Part shown: piece by piece, positions 8,432-19,222 of the stretch | Layout of the letters: every line of letters starts with the position of its first letter | Numbering within the stretch: the first letter of the stretch is position 1 | Origin: Lactiplantibacillus nangangensis | GTDB lineage: Bacteria; Bacillota; Bacilli; Lactobacillales; Lactobacillaceae | DNA length: 64,000 bases | NCBI RefSeq assembly: GCF_005405065.1 | Contig: NZ_BJDI01000009.1 | Location: 62,001-126,000 of the forward strand | Direction: 5' to 3' | The notes under the pieces: generated by a model | Databases searched by the model: none | What the model saw: the letters and a program-made list of their open reading frames with translations, nothing else | Told to the model about the DNA's origin: nothing | Program-made: the position numbers and the translations under genes

Positions 8432-8466
8432 AAAAAGGTCGTCATCCAATTGGACAACGACTTTAT
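8432..8466 (-). terminator. Terminator of metG
   Basis: The hairpin AAGGTCGTCatCCAATTGGacAACGACTTT lies just past the metG stop and is followed on the minus strand by TTTTT. Confidence 0.8.
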
Positions 8467-8474
8467 TGAATAGC

Positions 8475-10745
<2,271 letters not shown>

Positions 10746-10800
10746 TCACGGCTAAATAACACATCATTGTTGACTAACATTCCGTTATTTAACGTCGGGC

Positions 10801-10927
10801 GGACCAGAATTGGCTCAGTGGTGTTATTTATCTAAGTCGCTGGTTTTGCGACTTAGATAAAGCCCGGCTTGTGAGACCGCACTTTGGCTCACAACCGTGA
10901 CCACCACGTTCCAGCCGATTCTGGTCC
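10801..10927 (+). repeat. Structured dispersed repeat, family 1, copy 2
   Basis: The outer stem is GGACCAGAAT-n-GGCT (10801-10815) with its complement at 10913-10927. A TGGTG/CACCA inner pair flanks the conserved GCTCAG...CGTTCCAGC internal loop. A perfect 14-bp hairpin spans 10827-10861, and a perfect TTGTGAG/CTCACAA hairpin (10869-10894) closes the loop ACCGCACTTTGG. The orientation is opposite to copy 1. Confidence 0.78.
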
Positions 10928-11034
10928 AACCAGAGTGGCAAAGAACATTTCAACTAGCAAAATACATTGTGATTAACATTTTTAGTTAGATTCTTTTTTA
11001 TTGTATCATACTTCCACCGTTGCTTAGGAAACGG

Positions 11035-11877
11035 TTAGAATAAATCCAATTGCTGCGGTCCGAGGTCACCGAAGGAAACTCCCAGTAACGCCTTTAATGC
11101 CAAGGCATTATCGGCAGCGTCCCCGCCTGAATTATTATTAAAAATTACACAGACTTCTTGCGCTTGCGTCTGGAGATCATCGACCGTCGTCTTAAACTCA
11201 GCTAATTCTGCCGCGTTGTACCGATACAAAGTCCGTTTGCCACGCCAGTCTTTACCTTTTGCAGACCAACCAGCTTGGTTACGCCCATGTAACCGCAGTA
11301 GCGCTAATTTGGGATTCGTGACGACGGGCTCAAATGTCACCCCGTCATTCATTGCATGTGGCTCGTCCACGACCACGTGTACCAGACCGAGATCCTTCAG
11401 AAAATCAAAAACAGAATCCTTCACGCCGGGTTCATACCAGCTTTCATTCCGAAATTCGACCGCAATCGGAACCCCGGGCAACCACTGAACCATCCGCTGC
11501 AAATAATGAAAATTACGCGTTGACCGTTCAAAGAATGGTGGAAACTGGAATAAGACCGCCTTGAGCTGATCATGTTGCGTCAATGGTTTCAACATCGCGC
11601 GGTACTCCCGATACGCCGCTTTCAGCGCATCCATGGAAATGCCATCCTCGTAAGTATCGTGTAGCGTCATCGTCTGGTTCGCTTTTAAAATAAACTGAAA
11701 CTTGGCCGGAACTGCTTTTTGCCACTTAGCGACCGTACTCGGCTTGGGAATGCCGTAGAAAGGCGTATCGACTTCCACTACAGGTAATACGCCCGAATAT
11801 TCCGTCAGCGTTAATTTGTCCGTGCCGCCCAATAAGCTGGGATGTTCCGTCCAAGTTGTTAAGCCAATTGTAATCAT
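11035..11877 (-). CDS. DUF72 family protein (YecE-like)
   Basis: This 280-residue protein belongs to the DUF72/YecE family, a TIM-barrel fold of unknown biochemical activity. Typical features are the start ITIGLTTWTEH, VEVDTPFYGIP near residue 35, AVEFRNESWY in the middle and LRLHGRNQAGW later. It lies one base downstream of the sirtuin gene, so it is co-transcribed with it. The ribosome site is weak (GGGGTG, 11 nt away, inside the end of the sirtuin gene), which also suggests coupling. I cannot assign a function. Confidence 0.85.
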   Translation of the reverse strand: MITIGLTTWTEHPSLLGGTDKLTLTEYSGVLPVVEVDTPFYGIPKPSTVAKWQKAVPAKFQFILKANQTMTLHDTYEDGISMDALKAAYREYRAMLKPLTQHDQLKAVLFQFPPFFERSTRNFHYLQRMVQWLPGVPIAVEFRNESWYEPGVKDSVFDFLKDLGLVHVVVDEPHAMNDGVTFEPVVTNPKLALLRLHGRNQAGWSAKGKDWRGKRTLYRYNAAELAEFKTTVDDLQTQAQEVCVIFNNNSGGDAADNALALKALLGVSFGDLGPQQLDLF

Positions 11878-11878
11878 C

Positions 11879-12577
11879 TCAAACTGTCACCCCTTTGAAA
11901 AAGTCGACCGCGTTCTGCTGAACCATTTCAAACTCAAATGGCAACTGCAGCGGTTCTTCATTGATAGCCATCACTTTGGCCGCAGAATTCCGATAATCGA
12001 TCAAACCGGCAAAGGGGTAGACCCGAAATGACGTGCCACAGATGACCACTAAATCAGCTGCCCGTAACAGGGTTAATGCTCGCTCGATGTTAGTCTGGTC
12101 AATGCTTTCATCATACAACACCACTTTAGGCCGTAAATAGCCCTGATCAGTTGCATGATACGGTGACGTCAAATAATCTTGAAACGGCACCGCTTGACCA
12201 CACTTCGTACAATAGATCTGATACAGATTGCCATGAAACTCAACCAAATTTTGTGTTTGCGCCACTTGATATAAATTATCAATATTCTGCGTAATGACAC
12301 CGGCTCGACCTTGTTGCGACAACGCCGCCATCTTTTGATGGATCACATTTGGTTGAGCGTCGGGATAATATAAATTATCTTTTAAATAATGATAAAAACC
12401 GACAGGATCACTCATCAAATAGGCATGACTGAGATAATATTCCGCATGATGATGTCCAGTGTAGAGGCCATTTTTCGACCGATAATCTGGAATCCCTGAT
12501 GGCGTTGAAACCCCTGCACCAGTCATAAAAACGATATGTTGCGCGGTTTCAATCGCTTGTTGTGCTGCCGTTGCCAT
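11879..12577 (-). CDS. Sir2-family NAD-dependent protein deacylase, diverged
   Basis: This 232-residue sirtuin has the NAD-binding GAGVSTPSGIPDYR (from residue 20), TQNID (96-100), the catalytic histidine in EFHGN (His115) and GTSFRVYPF near the C-terminus. Sirtuins remove acyl groups from lysines using NAD. Only one of the two zinc-binding cysteine pairs is present (Cys123 and Cys126, CTKC). Where the second pair should be, the sequence reads SPYHATDQGYLRP with no cysteine. The start is the ATG at 12577, after AAGGGGG. It is encoded immediately before the DUF72 gene. Confidence 0.88.
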   Translation of the reverse strand: MATAAQQAIETAQHIVFMTGAGVSTPSGIPDYRSKNGLYTGHHHAEYYLSHAYLMSDPVGFYHYLKDNLYYPDAQPNVIHQKMAALSQQGRAGVITQNIDNLYQVAQTQNLVEFHGNLYQIYCTKCGQAVPFQDYLTSPYHATDQGYLRPKVVLYDESIDQTNIERALTLLRAADLVVICGTSFRVYPFAGLIDYRNSAAKVMAINEEPLQLPFEFEMVQQNAVDFFKGVTV

Positions 12578-12599
12578 GATCAAGCCCCCTTAAATCAAC

Positions 12600-13559
12600 T
12601 TATCGCAACGTAAATGGTAACTCTAATTCGGTAAATAGCTCCTTAACCGTTTTGCCGTAAAGATCCTTGAAAAAGGCATCGCTTTTCTTTTGTGCTGGTG
12701 CGGGCACGACAAAAGCATTTTGCCGATCACCCTTATTCAGCCCAATATAGGCCCGGGTGTTTTTCGTTTTATCCAACATATCAGAATGGTAAACATCGAA
12801 TAACTGCCGAACTTCTAAGCGCAGTTGATGTTCACTAAAGACAGACTGCATCGTCACAAATTCACTCCCGTGTAACAACGGCAAGTCCCACAACGCCATC
12901 TGTTCATCAAACGCTTTGAATAATTTCACGACCGCGCGCCGCATAGCAAATGGCGTGTCAACGGGTTTCGCAGTGATAATGGCATACAGTTTTTGTGCGG
13001 CCGCCCAAGCTTGTGGAAAATCAGCGGTGACTTTAGCTAACCGTTCTGCACTCAGGTCACCGTTAAAGAAGACTAACAAATCAGTCAACGTCAACAACCG
13101 TAGCGTCATCATTGCATCCGCTTTGTCTGGATTTTCAGGATCAATCGTTGCGTAAATCCCCTTGAAGTAAAGTGCTTCAATCTCATCATCAATCAAGTCA
13201 TGCTCACGTTGTTTTTTAACCACGAGCACATGTGCAACCGCATCGTAGAGTTCCATGGCAATCGCCATCAACTGTTCGTCCAATTGATCGTTACGGGTGG
13301 TCAAGTTAAAGGTGATCTGGGGAAACCCTTGTAATAGCAATAATAGGTGTAACATTTCATGCGCGGCAGTGTAGTTTGGTGCCGTTATATCAGCCACGTG
13401 AATCTCAATATCACCGTCATGCATGATTTGATGTGCTTGGTCATGTCGGACATAACTGGCTTGTTCTTCGCCAAAGCTGACCGTTACGTTGCCCGGATAC
13501 AGCGAATTCGTTGTACTCAATAAGTCAGTTAAAGTTTGCGTTAATTTAGGTTCAGTCAT
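12600..13559 (-). CDS. Uncharacterised protein with HExxH motif (IpaB/EvcA-type annotation)
   Basis: This protein of 319 residues has no signal peptide or membrane segment. At residues 67-71 it has HEMLH, a zinc-metallopeptidase HExxH motif in a helical context (YTAAHEMLHLLLLL), so a cytoplasmic protease-like role is possible. Related lactobacillus proteins are, as I recall, often labelled IpaB/EvcA family, which says little about function. The start overlaps the end of mvaA by 8 bp, and the sirtuin gene follows 22 bp later, so it sits inside an mvaA-led operon. The function is not known. Confidence 0.7.
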   Translation of the reverse strand: MTEPKLTQTLTDLLSTTNSLYPGNVTVSFGEEQASYVRHDQAHQIMHDGDIEIHVADITAPNYTAAHEMLHLLLLLQGFPQITFNLTTRNDQLDEQLMAIAMELYDAVAHVLVVKKQREHDLIDDEIEALYFKGIYATIDPENPDKADAMMTLRLLTLTDLLVFFNGDLSAERLAKVTADFPQAWAAAQKLYAIITAKPVDTPFAMRRAVVKLFKAFDEQMALWDLPLLHGSEFVTMQSVFSEHQLRLEVRQLFDVYHSDMLDKTKNTRAYIGLNKGDRQNAFVVPAPAQKKSDAFFKDLYGKTVKELFTELELPFTLR

Positions 13560-14826
13560 CGGTCTCTTCCTTTGAATGTCGTAGTTTTGTAATCAATTGT
13601 TGCGTTGTCGCTAGATCTTGTTGCGGCGCTTGTTCTAGCTGTTGTAGAATCGTCGGCAATTCCGCCGTCGTCGCCCCAGCAGCAAGGGCTAGTGACTTCA
13701 ATTGCAAGTGCATATGGCCTTGCTGAATACCAGTCGTAACCAACGCGCGCAAGGCGGCTAAGTTTTGAGCTAAGCCAAGCGCGGCCATGATTTCAGCTAA
13801 ATCTGGGGCTGTTTTGATGCCCAAGAGACGTTGATTTAATTGGGCCAACTCATTAATTTTAATTGAGCCACCCACCACACCAACGGGTAAGGGCAGTTCA
13901 ATCGTTCCCGTTAGCGTCTGACCATCTGTCGTCCAAGTGCTGATTCCACGATACTGACCGTCGCGAGCAGCATAAGCGTGAATGCCACTTTCAAGGGCAC
14001 GCCAATCATTGCCCGTTGCAATCGCGACCGCATCGATACCATTCATGATCCCTTTGTTATGTGTCGCGGCACGATAAGGATCAAGCTGAGCCACCGTACT
14101 AGCGGACGCAATCTTTTGCGCCACTAACTGCCCGGAATAACGGCCAGCTTGTAATAAGTTAACTGGTAATTGGCAGGTGGCCTTGACCAAACTCGCCGTC
14201 GCATAATTCGATAAAATACTCATTAAGGCATTGGTTTTCGTCAATACGCCGACTGATTTTGCCACGGCTTCCAACATACTATTGAGCATGTTGGCACCCA
14301 TTGCGGCCTGCACATCGACAAATAGATCAATTGAGAGATAGCCTTGACCCAACACGCGGGTTCGCAACTGACGTGCGCCACCACCCCGTTTTTTCAAACT
14401 CGGATGGGCTTCATCGGCAACGGTTAATAACTCGGCTTGATGCGCCATAATGTGTTGCGCAGTTTTTTCAGGATCTGACAATTGTTCCAAGACAATTTGC
14501 CCGACCATTTCGCGTTTTGTTAAGGTCGTCGTAAAGCCGCCAGCCCGTTTGACGATTTTTGCCCCATTACTGGCGGCCGCAATCACAGAAGGCTCCTCTG
14601 TGACCATCGGCACCACGACGGGCTTGTCGTCGACGACCAGATTGACCGCTAAGCCCATCGGCAACGGATAATCCGTTAAATAATTTTCAATAATTTCACT
14701 ATGTTGCGGATAATAATACGTTTTAAATAACGCCGTTTCGGCAGGCGATAACTGGGCAGCCGACGCCACGATGGCCGTCCGTTCAGCCCATGATTTTTGA
14801 TAAAAATGGCGAAAATCAGCCGTCAT
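13552..14826 (-). CDS. mvaA: Hydroxymethylglutaryl-CoA reductase
   Basis: This enzyme makes mevalonate from HMG-CoA, the committed step of the mevalonate isoprenoid pathway. Family motifs are visible: the catalytic glutamate in TEEPSVIAAAS (about residues 76-86), the lysine region TKTNALMSIL, HNKGIMNGIDAVAIATGNDWRA in part, LPLPVGVVGG and the C-terminal histidine in QGHMHLQLK. The length of 424 residues fits the bacterial class II type. It is the upstream partner of the HExxH gene (8-bp overlap) and lies 22 bp after the Ppx/GppA gene. It supplies isoprenoid precursors, which makes the intact ispE in the same window puzzling. Confidence 0.94.
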   Translation of the reverse strand: MTADFRHFYQKSWAERTAIVASAAQLSPAETALFKTYYYPQHSEIIENYLTDYPLPMGLAVNLVVDDKPVVVPMVTEEPSVIAAASNGAKIVKRAGGFTTTLTKREMVGQIVLEQLSDPEKTAQHIMAHQAELLTVADEAHPSLKKRGGGARQLRTRVLGQGYLSIDLFVDVQAAMGANMLNSMLEAVAKSVGVLTKTNALMSILSNYATASLVKATCQLPVNLLQAGRYSGQLVAQKIASASTVAQLDPYRAATHNKGIMNGIDAVAIATGNDWRALESGIHAYAARDGQYRGISTWTTDGQTLTGTIELPLPVGVVGGSIKINELAQLNQRLLGIKTAPDLAEIMAALGLAQNLAALRALVTTGIQQGHMHLQLKSLALAAGATTAELPTILQQLEQAPQQDLATTQQLITKLRHSKEETDD

Positions 14827-14848
14827 ATAATCAGTCCAATCTTGTTGT

Positions 14849-15772
14849 TCAGTTTGCTGAATTTAAGTATTCTGAGATAATGCCTTCCCGGACACCACTT
14901 TCGGAAAAAATAACCCGATCACTATCTTGCATTTGGAGTAACGTCACCAATGGCAACATGCCACCCACAATAATGTCGGCGCGGTCATATTCCATCCCAG
15001 AGATATCTTGGCGGCCAGCTTTCGACCGTGTGAGCAAATCTAAAAAGGTCTGATAAACAGTCTCCGTTTTCAAGCGATAGCCGTGAATATCTTCAACTTT
15101 TAACTTTTGCTGCCGCCGACGGTTCACCCGGGCGAGCGTACGATTGGCCCCGCCAAGTAAAATAATTGGAAAATGCATCGCTTCCGTCAACCACCAAATA
15201 TCGGCCAGTCGATTACGCAAAAACATCTGCGCACGAAAAAGATTAGCGGCTGGCACCAGGTCATCCAACTCAAATTGTTCCGATAAGGTAACCGCCCCGA
15301 ATGGGATACTGATCAATTGTTGCTTCCGGCCATCCTTGACCAGGATCAATTCACAGCTTGCACCACCAGTATCCAAAATCAAGCAATCGTTGATCACTAA
15401 AGAATTAGCGACTCCCAGATAATCATAGTAGGCTTCATCGTCACCGGAGAGCACTTTTAACTCCAAGCCCACTTCTCTTTTGACACGAGCCAGAAAAGCG
15501 GCTTGATTTTTAGCCATGCGCACTGCCGCGGTAGTGATACCAATCACGTCCGTATTCGGCATCCGCGTGTAGATCTTTTTGAAATCTAACAAGGCTCGAA
15601 TCGTCCGGTCAATTGCGGCGGGTTGTAAGACATGCTCGGCGCCCATACTTTCAGACAGCCGCGTATCTTCCTTGACCCGCTTAATTTCATCAGCCGTCCC
15701 ATTAGGATGCAACCGGCTGACCGCCATTCGAGCCGAATTTGACCCGAGATCGACAATTGCTAAATTTCTCAT
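14849..15772 (-). CDS. Ppx/GppA-type phosphatase
   Basis: This protein of 307 residues belongs to the exopolyphosphatase / pppGpp phosphatase family with an ASKHA (actin-like) fold. The first phosphate loop is DLGSNSARM (residues 8-16), and the second is ILDTGGASCELILV near residue 135. The E. coli-type C-terminal extension is missing, as in short Ppx-like forms. I chose the ATG at 15772 because it begins the conserved domain directly; a GTG three codons upstream is also open. It is the first gene before mvaA. Whether it acts on polyphosphate or on (p)ppGpp cannot be told from the sequence. Confidence 0.82.
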   Translation of the reverse strand: MRNLAIVDLGSNSARMAVSRLHPNGTADEIKRVKEDTRLSESMGAEHVLQPAAIDRTIRALLDFKKIYTRMPNTDVIGITTAAVRMAKNQAAFLARVKREVGLELKVLSGDDEAYYDYLGVANSLVINDCLILDTGGASCELILVKDGRKQQLISIPFGAVTLSEQFELDDLVPAANLFRAQMFLRNRLADIWWLTEAMHFPIILLGGANRTLARVNRRRQQKLKVEDIHGYRLKTETVYQTFLDLLTRSKAGRQDISGMEYDRADIIVGGMLPLVTLLQMQDSDRVIFSESGVREGIISEYLNSAN

Positions 15773-15898
15773 GAACACCACGCTCGCTTTTCGTTGAAGT
15801 TAGTTGCTTTTATTTTAACATTAAAGCCTAGCAACTGGGCAACGAAGGCCGCTATGCGAGCAAAAAATCCCACGACAGATTTGCCGTGAGCGAACTGA

Positions 15899-16894
15899 TC
15901 AATTAGTTAATGGTGACTCATTCAAAATTTTGCGAACGTCAGCCGTTGATTTGGCATCCATCATTGCATTACGCAGGGCTGTTGCCCCAAGTTCTGGACG
16001 CGCGTAAATTTTAAAGAAACGCTTCAATGATGGAAAGCGTGGTACATCGTAGCGTGTGGCAAAATCATCAAACAAATCCAGTTGATCACGCAATAAGTCT
16101 AATAATTCCGCCAATGAGTGGGATTGTGGTTTGGCTTCAAACGCAAACGGACTCGCAAAGACGCCCCGTCCGATCATAATGCCATCCACGCCCGGATGTT
16201 GTTGGGCCAACGCCAACCCGGCCTGATAATTTGGAATATCGCCATTGAGCTGTAACAAGGTAGCTGGCGCAATGGCATCCCGCATCTGAATCAGTTCATC
16301 GATGACTTCAAAGTGCGCGTCAACTTTACTCATTTCCTGTTTTGTCCGTAAATGAATCGTTAAGAGATCGACATTTTGACGTAAAAGCGTCGGAATCCAA
16401 TCCCGAAACTCAGCTAATTTGCTATAACCTAAACGTGTCTTCACGCTAACCGCTAAACCGGCCGTTTTAGCCGCGGCAATCGCGTCGATCGCCCACTGTG
16501 GGTTGCGAATCAAATCACTACCACCATGGTTTTTGATGACCGTGCTATCAGGACAGCCCATGTTAATGTCAATTGCTTCAAAACCTTTAGTCTTCAAGGC
16601 CGCTGCCGCCGTCACAAAATCGGCCGCTTCATTGCCCCATAGTTGGACCACCGGCCGTTTCTTTTCCGCGGGCGCAACATAAAGCCGCCCGTGAACTGGA
16701 AATTTAGTGGCTGGATCAGTGATTCCTTTAGCATATACAAATTCCGTAAAGAAAGCATCCGGCGCCGCAGCCTTGGCGACGACTTGCCGGAAGACCGTAT
16801 TACTGACGGCCTCCATTGGTGCCATGGTAAAAAATGGCCGTTGTTCAGCCTGGGCTTTAGCTGCGATTGCCGGCCAAAATGTTGATTCTGTCAC
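15899..16894 (-). CDS. tRNA-dihydrouridine synthase
   Basis: This FMN enzyme reduces uridines in tRNA to dihydrouridine. It is 331 residues long with a TIM barrel. MAPMEAVSNTVFR begins near residue 24, the active cysteine is Cys114 in INMGCPDSTVIKNHGGSDL, and VKTRLGY and LLQLNGDIP follow. It resembles the DusC-like branch rather than the DusB copy linked to lysS. It stands alone, 127 bp upstream of the Ppx/GppA gene. Confidence 0.88.
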   Translation of the reverse strand: MTESTFWPAIAAKAQAEQRPFFTMAPMEAVSNTVFRQVVAKAAAPDAFFTEFVYAKGITDPATKFPVHGRLYVAPAEKKRPVVQLWGNEAADFVTAAAALKTKGFEAIDINMGCPDSTVIKNHGGSDLIRNPQWAIDAIAAAKTAGLAVSVKTRLGYSKLAEFRDWIPTLLRQNVDLLTIHLRTKQEMSKVDAHFEVIDELIQMRDAIAPATLLQLNGDIPNYQAGLALAQQHPGVDGIMIGRGVFASPFAFEAKPQSHSLAELLDLLRDQLDLFDDFATRYDVPRFPSLKRFFKIYARPELGATALRNAMMDAKSTADVRKILNESPLTN

Positions 16895-17125
16895 GTTGAA
16901 GCGCTCCTCTGTGTAGAAATAATGTTATTAATTTTATCATGATTCCGCGTCGGCTGCAGGGATTGGCCTCAGCCGGTAACTGCCAGTCTTTCCTCAGCTC
17001 TCGCTAACCGCATTGTTGACTTTAACTACGCTACGTATCGGCTCACTAGATTTCGATAATTAGCATCTAATCGAGTTTTGGGGGCCTTCAGATACCTTGA
17101 CCATTAAAAGTGCCGCGAATAAAAG

Positions 17126-17145
17126 ATTATAACGAGTGTTATAAT
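17126..17145 (+). promoter_or_regulatory. Extended -10 promoter overlapped by a palindromic operator
   Basis: TGTTATAAT (17137-17145) is a perfect extended -10 element upstream of the immunity gene. The same bases form the right arm of a perfect inverted repeat, ATTATAAC-gagt-GTTATAAT (17126-17145). A repressor bound there would block the promoter. Confidence 0.55.
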
Positions 17146-17192
17146 TTAATTGTGCCGAAGAAAACGACATGATTAACGAGGGGGACGAAAAC

Positions 17193-17534
17193 ATGACACA
17201 ACGGCAAGAACTAACACATTTGGTAGACGCAGCTTATTTAAAGGGACAACAGCCTAAATTTGACAATTTTAGGACACAACTACTGCAATTTTCCAAAGAA
17301 CTGAGCAACGGTGACGATGAGCTGAAAATCATGCTTGGGCTACGAACGGCTTTACTACAAGCTGACTTATCACTGACGATTAAAAATCGAATTGCGGGAT
17401 TACCAACTGAATATCGTGCAATTTACGATTTCATCATGCCACAACTTAAAAAAGCTGATGCAAAAACGCTCGATAGCTATGGCAAATACGGCTTTATTCC
17501 ACTTAAACTTGGTAGCACCGTGAGCTATTTCTAA
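17193..17534 (+). CDS. Bacteriocin immunity protein (EntA_Immun-like), orphan
   Basis: This small helical protein of 113 residues resembles the enterocin-A-type immunity family: cytosolic four-helix bundles that protect cells from class II (pediocin-like) bacteriocins acting on the mannose PTS. Heptad-like helices cover most of the sequence, and the C-terminus is loosely structured, as in that family. The ATG at 17193 follows GAGGGGG. No bacteriocin precursor, ABC exporter or quorum-sensing gene is nearby, so it may protect against peptides made by others. The assignment comes from recalled family resemblance and is not certain. Confidence 0.65.
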   Translation: MTQRQELTHLVDAAYLKGQQPKFDNFRTQLLQFSKELSNGDDELKIMLGLRTALLQADLSLTIKNRIAGLPTEYRAIYDFIMPQLKKADAKTLDSYGKYGFIPLKLGSTVSYF

Positions 17535-17566
17535 AATCAAATCCGATAATGCCTCAAAGCAACGAA

Positions 17567-17604
17567 AAAGTGATCAACATCTGACTATGGATGCTGATCA
17601 CTTT
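17567..17604. terminator. Bidirectional terminator between the immunity gene and trpS
   Basis: AAAGTGATCAACATC pairs with GATGCTGATCACTTT (one mismatch) across an 8-nt loop. T-runs occur on both sides, so it can serve the plus-strand immunity gene and the minus-strand trpS. Confidence 0.82.
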
Positions 17605-17614
17605 AATTTACGCT

Positions 17615-18637
17615 TTAGTTTTTGTCGAAATAATTAATCCCAATGGCTGCTTGCATTTCACGCCAAGTTTGGTCAGCCACAACATTCGCTTTCGCGGTAC
17701 CAGCCTTTAAAATTGCCATCACTTGGGCTGGGTCAGCTTCGTAAATTGCACGCCGTTCACGGATTGGCCGTAACACACCATCCAAGACGTCAATTAAGTA
17801 ACGCTTGATTTTAACGTCGCCTAACCCACCGTGTTGATATTGAGCTTTTAAGTCCGCAATCTTGGCCTTGTCTTCACCGAAAATGTCCAAGTATGTAAAG
17901 ACCGTGTTGCCTTCAATTTTACCAGGATCTTCCACGTGAATATGGTCAGGGTCAGTGTACATCGACATGACCTTCTTTTGAACTGTATCGGCGTCATCTG
18001 CCAAGTAGATGGCATTGCCAAGGGATTTACTCATTTTAGCGTTGCCATCCAAACCAGGGATTCGGCCTAAGCCCTTTGGTGGAAAGTAACCTTCTGGTGC
18101 AACCAAGACAGCTTGTTGATAAGTCCGATTGAAACTCCGCACAATTTCACGCGTTTGTTCCAACATTGGTTCTTGGTCATCGCCAACGGGAACCGTGGTG
18201 GCTTTGAACGCCGTAATATCTGCAGCTTGGCTCACTGGATAAACGAAGAAGCCAGCGGGAACACTTTCGCCAAAGGCTTTTTGTTTAATTTCTGTTTTAA
18301 CAGTGGGGTTCCGGTTCAAACGCGCCACTGTCACCAAGTTCAAAAATTGGTTCATCATATCCGTTAAAGCGGGAATTTGTGATTGAACTAAAATGGTCGA
18401 TTTTTCAGGATCAATCCCAACCGCCAAATAATCCATCGCAACTTGAAGCAAACTCTTGCGAATCTTTTCTGGATCATGCGCGTTATCCGTCAACGCCTGA
18501 TTATCCGCAATCATAATGTAAGACTCATAATCACCAGTATTTTGTAACGCCACGCGGTTACGCAACGACCCGACGTAATGGCCAATATGCAATTGACCAG
18601 TTGGCCGATCACCTGTTAATAGTACTTTCTTTGTCAT
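17615..18637 (-). CDS. trpS: Tryptophanyl-tRNA synthetase
   Basis: This class I synthetase charges tRNA-Trp and has 340 residues. HIGH is at residues 17-20 ([12 protein letters not shown]) and KMSKS at 201-205. An AAAGGA ribosome site precedes the ATG. Expression is controlled by a T-box leader on the same strand. Two copies of a structured repeat lie between the T-box terminator and the gene, giving an unusually long untranslated stretch of about 330 nt after the riboswitch. Confidence 0.96.
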   Translation of the reverse strand: MTKKVLLTGDRPTGQLHIGHYVGSLRNRVALQNTGDYESYIMIADNQALTDNAHDPEKIRKSLLQVAMDYLAVGIDPEKSTILVQSQIPALTDMMNQFLNLVTVARLNRNPTVKTEIKQKAFGESVPAGFFVYPVSQAADITAFKATTVPVGDDQEPMLEQTREIVRSFNRTYQQAVLVAPEGYFPPKGLGRIPGLDGNAKMSKSLGNAIYLADDADTVQKKVMSMYTDPDHIHVEDPGKIEGNTVFTYLDIFGEDKAKIADLKAQYQHGGLGDVKIKRYLIDVLDGVLRPIRERRAIYEADPAQVMAILKAGTAKANVVADQTWREMQAAIGINYFDKN

Positions 18638-18714
18638 AGTTAGAACATCCTTTCATAATTAACGATTTTCTTTGTTAGTTTTGACTAGTTTTTTGATGGA
18701 TTGGGCTTAATTGC

Positions 18715-18836
18715 CGAAACGTGCTCATTCGGGCAGCGTCCTCCGCTTATCCCAGCTAGTCAACCATGCGGCAAACCACCGCATAATTGACTAGCTACGA
18801 TAATGCTCAGAAGCTAACCGCCCTCGTTCACACTCT
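18715..18836 (-). repeat. Structured dispersed repeat, family 2, copy A
   Basis: The element runs from CGAAACGTGCTC to CACACTCT (plus-strand reading). Its core is a perfect 10-bp stem AGCTAGTCAA / TTGACTAGCT (18754-18763 with 18787-18796) topped by ATGCGG / CCGCAT. It is adjacent to a second copy at 18840-18960 with the same framework and different stem sequences. Confidence 0.75.
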
Positions 18837-18839
18837 ATT

Positions 18840-18960
18840 CGAAACGTGCTCACCAAGCCTGCGTCCTCCGCTTAGCTACGCCAGTCAACCACTCGGCAAC
18901 CCACCGAGCAATTGACTGTCTAGGCTATGCTCGGAAGCAACCCGGCTTGGCTCACACTCT
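18840..18960 (-). repeat. Structured dispersed repeat, family 2, copy B
   Basis: It has the same ends as copy A (CGAAACGTGCTC ... CACACTCT). Stems are CCAAGCC / GGCTTGG (18853-18859 with 18944-18950), CAGTCAA / TTGACTG (18882-18888 with 18912-18918) and CTCGG / CCGAG. It directly abuts the T-run of the trpS T-box terminator. Confidence 0.75.
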
Positions 18961-18964
18961 TGAC

Positions 18965-19193
18965 AAAAAACGCGCCCCATTGACTCAAACTAGTCAATTA
19001 GGACGCATTACCGTGGTACCACCTAAATTGCAGAAAATTTTTTCTGCCACTCATTACACCGATAAGGGTGGGTTCCCGGTTCACACCAAATCTCCAAAAA
19101 GCCAATTCAATTGTCCGTCCTAGCTTTCAGCGGTTGCTAGGTCTCTGTCTTTGGACGCCTTACTCTTCTTTTTTTCAACGATTAATTATGTTC
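18965..19193 (-). ncRNA. T-box riboswitch of trpS
   Basis: The minus strand contains the T-box sequence GGTGGTACCACGGTAATGCG (19004-19023). It is followed by a terminator hairpin with ATTGACT / AGTCAAT arms, a GC-rich base and a T-run (18965-19007). Upstream is a stem I region. A TGG (Trp codon) at 19086-19088 is the likely specifier. Uncharged tRNA-Trp should stabilise the antiterminator and allow trpS transcription. Confidence 0.88.
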
Positions 19194-19222
19194 AGTGTAA
19201 GCGTTACGCGCGCCACTGTCAA
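19194..19222 (-). promoter_or_regulatory. Promoter of the trpS T-box leader
   Basis: On the minus strand a consensus TTGACA (19217-19222) is followed after 17 nt by TACACT (19194-19199). The -35 hexamer overlaps the stop codon of the upstream aminotransferase gene. Confidence 0.75.

Noticed and set aside
16916-17125. Further copy of one of the structured repeat families
   Set aside because: Short inverted pieces are present (GGCTG/CAGCC), but neither the conserved loops nor the end sequences of either family could be found.
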